This document shows positions 1-5,802 of a DNA stretch of 5,802 nucleotides, piece after piece. The DNA is from Rhodospirillales bacterium (GTDB lineage: Bacteria; Pseudomonadota; Alphaproteobacteria; UBA828). The DNA lies in assembly GCA_026712885.1 (NCBI GenBank), contig JAPOPO010000629.1, positions 1 through 5,802 on the forward strand, read 5' to 3'. Made by a program: the position numbers and the translations under genes. Below the pieces are notes generated by a model, which was not told the origin of the DNA, searched no databases, and was given only the letters and a program-made list of their open reading frames with translations. Position 1 is the first letter of the stretch. Each line of letters opens with the position of its first letter.

Positions 1-1868
1 GGATCGCCAAGCCCGTGACCGCCATTGAGCACGCTCAGATAGAGGTCGTATTCGCTCTGGGACACCGGGAAGTGATGGCAACGGCGGTCGATCAGATGGT
101 CAGCCTCCACGTTCGCCATGATCTGGCTGTCCTCGGTGTCCTTGTCCTCTACGGGATATGGCAGGCCCTGGGCGATCCTCTCCTTCATGTCGGTGTTGGT
201 GATCATGTGGCGATAGCCGCTCGACCCGGGATAGCCGCCGTAGAGGCCCGAGGTCTGAAAGACATGGCCGCTGTTGCAGTGGAATAGGATCTGCCGCTCG
301 GTGCCATAGAGCATGCGCACGCATTCCCAACCCGAGCCGCCCCGCTGCTTGCCGGGCCCGCCGGTATTGGGGCGGATCCGGCGGCCGAGATAGAGCAGCG
401 GCTCAGTCAGCTCCCAGGCCTCGACATCGCCCATGTCGCCTTCCGGATTCCACATCGCCGCGCCCGAGACCTCGCCGTCATAGCCCCAGCGGGCGGAGAT
501 ACCGCAGCTTGAATGCTCGAAATTCGACCAGCCGGCATCCAGACCGTGGTGGTTGATACCGCCGCCCTGGGTGATGTTGCCGGTAAAGGGATAGGCGGCC
601 AGCACCTCCTCCAGGTAGCCGCGCGCGGTGAAAGCACGGCTAAGCGCGTGGATCAGACCGGTGAAGCACGGGATCAGGAAGATCCAGGAGAGCGTGTTGG
701 AGACGCTTCTGTTGTCGGGGTTGGACCAGGTGCCGTAGGGCGTGTTGAACGAGGTCGCGAGATAGGCGCCATCGTTGACCTTGTCGTTGGGCACCAGCGT
801 TTGCGAGAGCACGACCCAGAGCCCGCCCTGCAGCCCGGACGGTGTGCAGTTGAACGAGTGGTAGCCCCACTTGTTGGCGCCGTCGAGGTCGACGTGAAAC
901 GAGGCGTCCCGCCCGATGGTGAGCGAGAGCGGGCAGTTCATCATTGAATTGACCGCGGCGTAATCCGGCATCAGCCCCTTGTCCTCCTCGTGGGGCACAT
1001 CCATGAAGGAGGGCACGCGGTAGATGCCCGGCACCGTCATTTGCGTGAGGTTGCGCTTGAAGGCGCGTCGCGCGTCCTCGATCACCTCGCGCATGAATAG
1101 CTTGTAGGTGTCGATGCCTTCTTCCGCGATCAGCCGATCCACCGTCGCCCGGATGATCTGACAGCCGGCGATGCGGCACTTCTCGTCGAGCACCCAGTAG
1201 AACGGCATCCGCACCGCGGTCTCGATGCGGTTCTCATAGTCGCGATTGAGCGTGTCGTTGGACCCCACCTTCATGCACGACAGAATCAGCCCGTCCTCAA
1301 AGCGGCTCACGGTGCCGATGGGCATGCTGGCCGGCTGCGGGGCGCCCACGTCCAGCTCGTGCACCACGCCGGCGGCCCAGCCGACAATCTCGCCCTCGTG
1401 GAAGAGGGGCAAGAAATTCATGACGTCGGCGTTGTGGACGCCGCCGAGCTGGGGGTCGTTGTTGACGAAGATATCGCCAGGGGCGATCCCAGGATTGATC
1501 TCGTAGTCCGAGCGGATCATGTGCTTGATCGCCATCGACATGGTGTGGACGTGCGCCATGATCCCGGTGCTGAGCGTGATCGCATCCCCTTCCGGCGTGT
1601 AGAGGGCGAAGCAGAGCTCGCCGACCTCGCGCACGATCGGACTTGCCGAGATGTTCATCGCCGTCTCGCGCGCGCCCACCAGTCCGCCGCGCAGGCGCGA
1701 GAACATCTTCTCGTAGCGGATGGGCTCGGCAGCCTTGAGCGGGAGCTCGTCCAGGCCTCCGTAGTGGCCGGTCTCCGCGAAGACCCGCTCGCTCTCCTCC
1801 AACATCCCGGCGAGCGAGGCACCGCCCCAACCGATCCCGTAGTCATGCTCCAGTGCGACGTTGCTCAC
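1..1868 (-). CDS. acxB: HyuB-family protein, acetone carboxylase alpha subunit-like (partial, C-terminus off the left edge)
   Basis: Seen: an uninterrupted frame of 622 codons from a GTG at 1866-1868 to the window edge. The start is chosen because GGAGG lies 5 nt upstream and the next in-frame ATG is only at residue 22. The protein is a hydantoinase B/oxoprolinase family member: NNDPQLGGVHNAD (about 136-148), VVHELDVG (168-175), a Gly-rich GGPGKQRGGSGWE (503-515) and NGGHGLGDP (615 to the edge). H145, D148 and H170 fit the His/Asp/His metal site that I recall for the alpha subunit of acetone carboxylase, which binds Mn. Family knowledge: the alpha subunit carboxylates acetone to acetoacetate using carboxyphosphate and enolate intermediates made with the beta subunit; it is cytoplasmic. 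The usual length is about 770 aa, so about 150 residues are missing. It is the second gene of an operon with the HyuA-type gene. Acetone is inferred as substrate; another ketone (as in acetophenone carboxylase) or a lactam is possible. Family assignment is firm, substrate is not. Confidence 0.9.
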   Translation of the reverse strand, partial: MSNVALEHDYGIGWGGASLAGMLEESERVFAETGHYGGLDELPLKAAEPIRYEKMFSRLRGGLVGARETAMNISASPIVREVGELCFALYTPEGDAITLSTGIMAHVHTMSMAIKHMIRSDYEINPGIAPGDIFVNNDPQLGGVHNADVMNFLPLFHEGEIVGWAAGVVHELDVGAPQPASMPIGTVSRFEDGLILSCMKVGSNDTLNRDYENRIETAVRMPFYWVLDEKCRIAGCQIIRATVDRLIAEEGIDTYKLFMREVIEDARRAFKRNLTQMTVPGIYRVPSFMDVPHEEDKGLMPDYAAVNSMMNCPLSLTIGRDASFHVDLDGANKWGYHSFNCTPSGLQGGLWVVLSQTLVPNDKVNDGAYLATSFNTPYGTWSNPDNRSVSNTLSWIFLIPCFTGLIHALSRAFTARGYLEEVLAAYPFTGNITQGGGINHHGLDAGWSNFEHSSCGISARWGYDGEVSGAAMWNPEGDMGDVEAWELTEPLLYLGRRIRPNTGGPGKQRGGSGWECVRMLYGTERQILFHCNSGHVFQTSGLYGGYPGSSGYRHMITNTDMKERIAQGLPYPVEDKDTEDSQIMANVEADHLIDRRCHHFPVSQSEYDLYLSVLNGGHGLGD

Positions 1869-1873
1869 TTCAG

Positions 1874-1878
1874 CCTCC
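1874..1878 (-). promoter_or_regulatory. Ribosome binding site of the HyuB-type gene
   Basis: A full GGAGG on the minus strand, 5 nt before the GTG at 1866-1868. It decides the start of the alpha-subunit gene, which lacks an ATG nearby. It sits inside the 35-bp spacer (1869-1903) after the HyuA stop codon. The spacer shows no terminator or promoter, so the two genes are probably one transcript. Confidence 0.75.
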
Positions 1879-1903
1879 GCTGCTCTTCCGACCGGCCTGC
1901 GGC

Positions 1904-4060
1904 CTACCCCGCATCGGTCGTCAGGTGAAAGATGCTGTGCCTGTCGAGCCGTGCCGTCCGACCCGCCGGCACCAGCATCGTGGATGCCGGGGATTCGACA
2001 ATGGCCGGCCCCTCGATGACGTTGCCGGGCCTGAGCCGCTGCAAGTCGAGAATTTGCGCCGGCACCCACTGGCCGTCCGCATAGATGTTGCGCCCGTCTT
2101 TCGATGCGGCGGCGGGCGGTGTCGGCCCTTCGTCCGCCTCGTCCGGCAACTCCGGCTTCTCCACGGGCGTGGACCCGGTCATCACCACCGCCGTCACCAT
2201 GTATCCGAACTGCGGCGTGCGGGCGGCGAGACCATACATCTTGCCGTACTCCGCCTCGAAGCCGTCGCAGAGCCCGTCCAGCATCTCTTCCAGATTCGAT
2301 CCGTAGCCGTCTTCCACCGGGACTTCGAGATCGTTCAACTGGCCATAGTAGAGCATCCGGGCCGCCGGCCGGTAGCTGACGGCCTCCGGGCGCACGCCGC
2401 TCTTCTCGAACTCGGCGTTGACCTGCTCCTTCAGCTCGTCCCAGGCGGCGATGATCGACTCGGCCACCATACGCCGCTTGTCCGTGCCGTCGCCGGGGAG
2501 CAGCGCCATGTCCAGGGTCTTGTCGTAGCGGTAGGCGTATTCGCCGCAGGCGCAGCCGAATGCCGAGAAGCCGGGTGCCCAGGCCGGCACGAGGATGTCG
2601 TCGAATGCGAGCCCCTGGCTGTATCCGGCCACATGCAGGGGCCCGCCGCCGCCGTAGCAGAGCAGCGTGTAGCTCTCGGGCGTGTAGCCCTTGCCGAGGA
2701 TCAGGCCGAGCAGGCTGTTCTTCAATTGATCCTCGAACAGCTCGAGCACGCCGGCTGCGGCCTGGTACACGTCGATCTCCAGCGGGTCCGCGACCTGCAC
2801 GCGCACGGCATCGATGGCCCGCTCGCGGCTCAGCGTGATGTCGCCGCCCAGGAAATAGTCGGGATTGAGGTAGCCGAGAACGATGTTGCAATCGGTGATC
2901 GTCACGGTCTCGACGCCGCCTTCTGGCCAGGAGACGCCGATCATCGCGCCGGCGCTGTCCGGTCCGATCTCGATGCGGTTGGTGATCGGGTTGACGCGGA
3001 CGTAGGAGCCGGTGCCCGAGCCCACGGAATCGATCCGCACCATGGGCATGTTGAGCAGAATTCGGCCAATGTCGGGCGCGTGCTTGGTGGAGAACTCGCC
3101 GTCCGTGATCAGCGCGATATCGAACGAGGTGCCGCCGATATCGGTGCACGCGATGTTCGGCACGCCGATCCGCTCGCTCAGGAACTTGCTCCCCACGACG
3201 CCGCCGATGGGCCCGCTGATCATGGTCCGCGCAAGCTCCCGCGCGTTGATCGAGATCGTGCCGCCGTGACTTGCCATGATCCGAAGCTCGAACTGGCCGC
3301 CTGCCTGCCGGCACACCTCCTGGACCACCTGCAGCGTCTCGCGCGAAGGCTCAGCCGCGTAGGCCTCCATGATGGTAGAGTTGAGGCGCGGGAAATCCTG
3401 GCGCGTCGGGTAAAGCTCGCTCGACAGGTAGATGGGCTTCTCGGCCACCCCCCGCTCGGCCATGACCTCCACGCCGATCTCGCGCACCCGCCGCTCGTGG
3501 TCCTTGTTCTTGTAGGAGAACAGCAGGCAGACCACGATCGACGCGACGTCGTGGTCGATCAGGCTGTGTACGGCGTCACGCACGTCGCCTTCGTAAAGCG
3601 GGATGATCTCCCTGCCGAAGAGGTCGATGCGTCCGCGCACGCCCAGGATGCGCTCGCGCGGCACCAGCGGCTCGTTGTGGTGGTGCGTGATGACGTGCAG
3701 GCGATCGGAGAACGGATAGCCGAGATAGGTCTGGATGGCGCGCTCGGTCCTGAGATAGTCCTCCATGCCCCCGCTGACGATGACGCCGACCTCGCGCCCC
3801 TTGCGCTCCAGCAGGCGGTTGAGCATGGCGGTGCCGGAATAAATGCCGGTCTTGAGGTGGGGGAAGCTCGCGTCCAGTCCCAGGTCCCAGTAGTTCAGCG
3901 CGTCCTTCGCCGACTGGATGAAGCCGATGGATTCATCGTGCGGCGTTGTCTGCGCCTTGCCGACGACGAAGTTGCCGTCCTGATCGATCAGGAAGGTGTC
4001 CGTCATCGTCCCGCCCGCGTCGATGGCGAGGATCTGCGGGATCAGCGCGTTCTCTGGCAT
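1904..4060 (-). CDS. acxA: HyuA-family protein, acetone carboxylase beta subunit-like
   Basis: Complete, 718 aa, ATG at 4058-4060 preceded by GGGGA at 8 nt, TAG stop at 1904-1906. The length agrees with acetone carboxylase beta subunits (about 717 aa, from memory). The fold is the hydantoinase A/acetate-kinase-like (ASKHA) ATPase: phosphate loop 1 is AIDAGGTMTD (12-21), phosphate loop 2 is ACTDIGGTSFDIAL (304-317), ISGPIGGVVG is at 281-290, and the adenosine-side motif YGGGGPLHVAGY is at 469-480. GSGTGSYVRVNP (347-358) and YLNPDYFLGGD (397-407) are what I recall of the acetone carboxylase branch, as opposed to plain hydantoinases. Known role: ATP hydrolysis to AMP and two phosphates, phosphorylating bicarbonate and the ketone for transfer to the alpha subunit. 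Residues about 635-655 form an acidic, Pro/Ala-rich linker before the C-terminal domain. First gene of the minus-strand operon; a gamma subunit is expected left of the window. No signal peptide or membrane segment. The substrate is inferred. Confidence 0.92.
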   Translation of the reverse strand: MPENALIPQILAIDAGGTMTDTFLIDQDGNFVVGKAQTTPHDESIGFIQSAKDALNYWDLGLDASFPHLKTGIYSGTAMLNRLLERKGREVGVIVSGGMEDYLRTERAIQTYLGYPFSDRLHVITHHHNEPLVPRERILGVRGRIDLFGREIIPLYEGDVRDAVHSLIDHDVASIVVCLLFSYKNKDHERRVREIGVEVMAERGVAEKPIYLSSELYPTRQDFPRLNSTIMEAYAAEPSRETLQVVQEVCRQAGGQFELRIMASHGGTISINARELARTMISGPIGGVVGSKFLSERIGVPNIACTDIGGTSFDIALITDGEFSTKHAPDIGRILLNMPMVRIDSVGSGTGSYVRVNPITNRIEIGPDSAGAMIGVSWPEGGVETVTITDCNIVLGYLNPDYFLGGDITLSRERAIDAVRVQVADPLEIDVYQAAAGVLELFEDQLKNSLLGLILGKGYTPESYTLLCYGGGGPLHVAGYSQGLAFDDILVPAWAPGFSAFGCACGEYAYRYDKTLDMALLPGDGTDKRRMVAESIIAAWDELKEQVNAEFEKSGVRPEAVSYRPAARMLYYGQLNDLEVPVEDGYGSNLEEMLDGLCDGFEAEYGKMYGLAARTPQFGYMVTAVVMTGSTPVEKPELPDEADEGPTPPAAASKDGRNIYADGQWVPAQILDLQRLRPGNVIEGPAIVESPASTMLVPAGRTARLDRHSIFHLTTDAG

Positions 4061-4073
4061 CGCTTGCGTCCCC
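4061..4073 (+). repeat. Direct repeat, copy 1 (13 bases, 12 identical)
   Basis: CGCTTGCGTCCCC; matches 4144-4156 at 12 of 13 positions in the same orientation, 83 bp apart. This copy abuts the HyuA start codon and covers its ribosome binding site. It may be a regulator site or chance in GC-rich DNA. Confidence 0.35.
4069..4073 (-). promoter_or_regulatory. Ribosome binding site of the HyuA-type gene
   Basis: GGGGA on the minus strand, 8 nt before the ATG at 4058-4060. It supports that ATG as the start. The site lies within the first copy of the 13-base direct repeat of the intergenic region. Confidence 0.55.
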
Positions 4074-4092
4074 GTCTCGGCAGCCGGGCCTT

Positions 4093-4121
4093 ACTATGCC
4101 GCACATTCCCGTCCCGGTCGA
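4093..4121 (-). promoter_or_regulatory. Candidate sigma-70-type promoter of the acxA-acxB-like operon
   Basis: Read on the minus strand: -35 TCGACC (4116-4121; 4 of 6 to TTGACA), a 17-nt spacer, and -10 CATAGT (4093-4098; 4 of 6 to TATAAT). The predicted start near 4086 would give a leader of about 26 nt carrying the GGGGA site. This is the AT-richest patch in the intergenic region. It is a consensus match by eye only. Confidence 0.4.
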
Positions 4122-4143
4122 AGCGGGGATGAAGGCCGCGCGA

Positions 4144-4156
4144 CGCTTGCGGCCCC
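4144..4156 (+). repeat. Direct repeat, copy 2 (13 bases, 12 identical)
   Basis: CGCTTGCGGCCCC; partner of 4061-4073. It overlaps the -35 candidate of the plus-strand operon and runs into the small inverted repeat CCCCT-AG-AGGGG, so a protein bound here could affect the right operon. Confidence 0.35.
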
Positions 4157-4175
4157 TAGAGGGGGCGGGTAGCCT
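4147..4175 (+). promoter_or_regulatory. Weak candidate promoter of the biotin carboxylase operon
   Basis: TTGCGG (4147-4152), 17-nt spacer, TAGCCT (4170-4175). Each box matches only 3 of 6 consensus bases. The position is right for the plus-strand operon, with a leader of about 55 nt, but the match is poor and the promoter may need an activator or lie elsewhere. Confidence 0.2.
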
Positions 4176-4206
4176 CTCGCCCGGTTGCCCAGCGCGGTTG
4201 TAAGCC

Positions 4207-4220
4207 GTGCCGCGCGGCAC
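4207..4220. promoter_or_regulatory. Perfect 14-base palindrome before the biotin carboxylase gene
   Basis: GTGCCGCGCGGCAC equals its own reverse complement. It lies 17 nt before the ATG at 4238. It could be an operator for a dimeric regulator or form a leader hairpin. Its right half (GGCACC, 4216-4221) can instead pair with GGTGCC (4231-4236), which abuts the start codon. Role unknown. Confidence 0.4.
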
Positions 4221-4237
4221 CCACGAGCCCGGTGCCC

Positions 4238-5599
4238 ATGCAAAAGCTCCTGATTGCGAACCGGGGCGAGATCGCCTGCCGGATCATGCGAAGCGCGCGG
4301 TCGCTCGGTATCGCGACGGTCGCGGTCTATTCGGAGGCCGACGCCGACGCCCGCCATGTCGCCGAGGCCGACGAGGCCCTGCCCATCGGGCCGCCGGCGG
4401 CGAAGGAGAGCTATCTCGTCGCCGACAAGATCATCGCGGCGGCGCACGAGAGCGGCGCCGATGCGATCCATCCAGGCTACGGCTTCCTCGCCGAGAACCC
4501 GGCCTTCGCTGGTGCGGTGGAGAAGACTGGCCTGATCTGGGTCGGGCCGACGGCGGAGAGCATCGCTGCCATGGGCGACAAGGAGCGCGCCCGCACTATC
4601 GCTCGCGATGCGGGCCTTCCCGTCGTCCCCGGCAGCGCCCGGCTCACGGCTGATGATCTCTCCGGCCTCGAGGAAGCGGCCGAGGCGGTGGGCTATCCGC
4701 TGCTGGTGAAGGCGTCTGCCGGCGGCGGCGGCATCGGCATGCGGCAGGTGGACGATCCGGCCAAGCTCGCGGACGTCGTCGGCGCCACCCAGACCATGGC
4801 CGAGCGTGCGTTCGGCGACGGCACGGTCTACCTGGAGAGGCTGGTGCTTCAGCCGCGCCACGTCGAGATCCAGGTCTTCGGCCACGGCGACGGGCGCGGC
4901 TTCCACCTGATGGAGCGCGAATGCTCGGTGCAGCGGCGCTTCCAGAAGATCGTCGAGGAGGCGCCGTCGCCTGCGGTGGACCCGGCGCTCCGGGCGCGCA
5001 TGGCGGGCGCAGCGCTGGCCCTGGTGGAGCGGGAACGCTACCGCGGCGCCCGCACGGTCGAGTTCATCCTGGCGCCCAACGGTGAGTTCTACTTCCTCGA
5101 AATGAACACGCGCATCCAAGTGGAGCATCCGGCAACGGAGATGATTACGGGGCTCGATCTGGTGGGGCTGCAACTCCGGCTTGCGCGGGGCGAGGACCTG
5201 TCGGAGCTTGCCGCGCCGGCGGACGGACCCGACGGCCACGCCATCGAGTGCCGCATCTACGCCGAGAACCCGGACAAGAATTTCCTCCCTTCGCCGGGCC
5301 TGCTGGAGCGCTTCGCTCCGCCGCCGGAGGGCGACGGCATCCGTCTCGATACCGGCGTGACGGAAGGCGACCGGATCACGCCCTTCTACGACCCGATGAT
5401 CGCCAAGCTGGTCGCCCACGGCAGCGACCGCGACGGCGCCATCGGCAGGATGCTGACGGCGCTCGGCGAATTCCGTATAGAGGGGATCGCTACCAACATC
5501 GATTTTCTGCGCCGTGTCATCGCCCATGATGCCTTCCGCGCCGGGAACACCCACACGGGCTTCGTGGACGAGCATCGGCCCGATTTGATGGGCGCCTGA
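4238..5599 (+). CDS. Biotin carboxylase subunit (stand-alone, urea-carboxylase-like)
   Basis: Complete, 453 aa (E. coli AccC is 449). It makes carboxyphosphate from ATP and bicarbonate and carboxylates biotin on a separate carrier protein. ATG 4238 is preferred over the in-frame GTG at 4232: a weak GAG lies 10 nt before the ATG, and the protein then begins MQKLLIANRGEIACRI as the family does. Seen: N-terminal domain with HPGYGFLAEN (78-87); ATP-grasp with K158 and Gly-rich loop AGGGGIGM (161-168); E275, E288, R292, Q294, V295 and E296 of the catalytic site; C-terminal domain with R339 in ECRIYAENP. Odd: I166 replaces the usual Arg of GGGGRGM and F235 replaces the usual His of RRHQK, with K237 kept. 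There is no biotin motif (AMKM), so a carrier must come from elsewhere. It is followed after 24 nt by a PxpB-family gene, suggesting a carboxylase of the urea-carboxylase type rather than acetyl-CoA carboxylase. Confidence 0.93.
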   Translation: MQKLLIANRGEIACRIMRSARSLGIATVAVYSEADADARHVAEADEALPIGPPAAKESYLVADKIIAAAHESGADAIHPGYGFLAENPAFAGAVEKTGLIWVGPTAESIAAMGDKERARTIARDAGLPVVPGSARLTADDLSGLEEAAEAVGYPLLVKASAGGGGIGMRQVDDPAKLADVVGATQTMAERAFGDGTVYLERLVLQPRHVEIQVFGHGDGRGFHLMERECSVQRRFQKIVEEAPSPAVDPALRARMAGAALALVERERYRGARTVEFILAPNGEFYFLEMNTRIQVEHPATEMITGLDLVGLQLRLARGEDLSELAAPADGPDGHAIECRIYAENPDKNFLPSPGLLERFAPPPEGDGIRLDTGVTEGDRITPFYDPMIAKLVAHGSDRDGAIGRMLTALGEFRIEGIATNIDFLRRVIAHDAFRAGNTHTGFVDEHRPDLMGA

Positions 5600-5623
5600 A
5601 CGCCCGCCTGAGAAAGCAGCGCC

Positions 5624-5802
5624 ATGATCTACGACGAGCCCAAATTCCTGCCCGGCGGCGACCGCTACGTGCTGATCGAGTTCGGCAACGAGATGAACCT
5701 CGAGCTGAACTTCATCGCCCAGGGGCTGGCGGCGCGCATCGTCGCCGACAAGACCAGGGGCATCGTCGAGACCGCGCCCTGCTTCGCTTCCATGCTGGTC
5801 CA
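5624..5802 (+). CDS. PxpB/KipI-family carboxyltransferase subunit (allophanate hydrolase subunit 1-like; partial, C-terminus off the right edge)
   Basis: An open frame of 59 codons from ATG 5624-5626 to the window edge. The upstream purine stretch GAGAAAG (5610-5616) is a weak ribosome site. The N-terminus has the family pattern: GGDRYVLIEFGNEMNLELN (11-29), then GIVETAPCFASMLV (46-59), matching the GDxAxxVEFG and GIxExVPxYxSLLV signatures I recall for KipI/PxpB proteins. The family pairs with a PxpC/KipA protein; the pair is homologous to the carboxyltransferase part of urea carboxylase and to two subunits of the PxpABC 5-oxoprolinase. Directly after a biotin carboxylase gene, the likely role is transfer of the carboxyl group from biotin to an unknown acceptor. 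A PxpC partner and a biotin carrier are expected downstream. Only the first quarter or so is visible, so details are limited. Confidence 0.85.
   Translation, partial: MIYDEPKFLPGGDRYVLIEFGNEMNLELNFIAQGLAARIVADKTRGIVETAPCFASMLV

Larger units (their letters stand above)
4061..4237. promoter_or_regulatory. Divergent intergenic control region
   Basis: The 177 bp between two head-to-head operons; it must hold both promoters. It contains a fair minus-strand promoter (4093-4121), a weak plus-strand promoter candidate (4147-4175), two copies of a 13-base repeat, a short inverted repeat CCCCT-AG-AGGGG (4153-4164) and a perfect palindrome (4207-4220). The sharing of one short region makes co-regulation of the two operons plausible, but no known operator is recognised. 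Confidence 0.7.

Noticed and set aside
513..1179. Open frames of 144 and 179 codons on both strands within the HyuB region
   Set aside because: They overlap the continuous 622-codon HyuB frame, which carries the family motifs throughout; these are out-of-frame shadows.
4086..4099. Possible sigma-54 promoter (GG-N10-GC) on the plus strand
   Set aside because: Only the GG/GC spacing and a partial TGC fit; the core TGGCAC is poorly matched and it overlaps the better minus-strand -10 box.
1853..4132. A 759-codon plus-strand open frame antisense to the HyuA-type gene
   Set aside because: It is in codon register with the real gene, so its stops correspond to the sense codons TTA, CTA and TCA, which GC-rich genes avoid. 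The translation is His/Arg/Val-rich with no recognisable domain, while the other strand encodes a full HyuA protein.
4094..5575. A 493-codon minus-strand open frame antisense to the biotin carboxylase
   Set aside because: Same in-register antisense effect; low-complexity Arg/Ala/His-rich translation, and every biotin carboxylase motif lies on the plus strand.
5600..5623. Possible terminator between the biotin carboxylase and PxpB genes
   Set aside because: The 24-bp gap has no GC-rich hairpin followed by T residues; the genes look co-transcribed.

Overview
The window is GC-rich (roughly two thirds G+C by eye), densely coding, and holds two divergent gene pairs separated by one 177-bp intergenic region. 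The sequence style (strong third-position GC, GTG start, short spacers) suggests a high-GC proteobacterium, most likely an alphaproteobacterium. That placement is inferred, because there is no rRNA or other marker gene here.

Left arm (minus strand, positions 4060 down to 1): a complete HyuA-type gene that most resembles the acetone carboxylase beta subunit (AcxA) is followed after 35 bp by a HyuB-type gene that most resembles the alpha subunit (AcxB). The second gene runs off the left edge after 622 codons. The order matches acxA-acxB-acxC of Xanthobacter, so a small gamma subunit (acxC-like) is predicted just outside the window. The proteins keep the family's key features: two phosphate-binding loops of the actin-like ATPase fold in HyuA and a His/Asp/His metal-site pattern in HyuB. 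This enzyme type carboxylates ketones using ATP and bicarbonate, without biotin.

Centre (4061-4237): the divergent control region. I see a fair sigma-70-like promoter for the left operon, only a weak one for the right operon, a near-perfect 13-base direct repeat, and a perfect 14-base palindrome just before the right operon. There is no acxR-type activator gene here and no convincing sigma-54 site.

Right arm (plus strand, 4238 to the right edge): a complete stand-alone biotin carboxylase (453 aa, no fused biotin carrier) is followed after 24 bp by the first 59 codons of a PxpB/KipI-family protein, the small half of a urea-carboxylase-type carboxyltransferase. A PxpC/KipA partner and a biotinyl carrier protein are expected downstream.

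The window therefore places a biotin-independent, ATP-driven ketone-carboxylase-like enzyme back to back with a biotin-dependent carboxylase of the urea-carboxylase type. The combination is the most interesting feature. The two may act on one substrate or one pathway, but the actual substrates cannot be read from this sequence.
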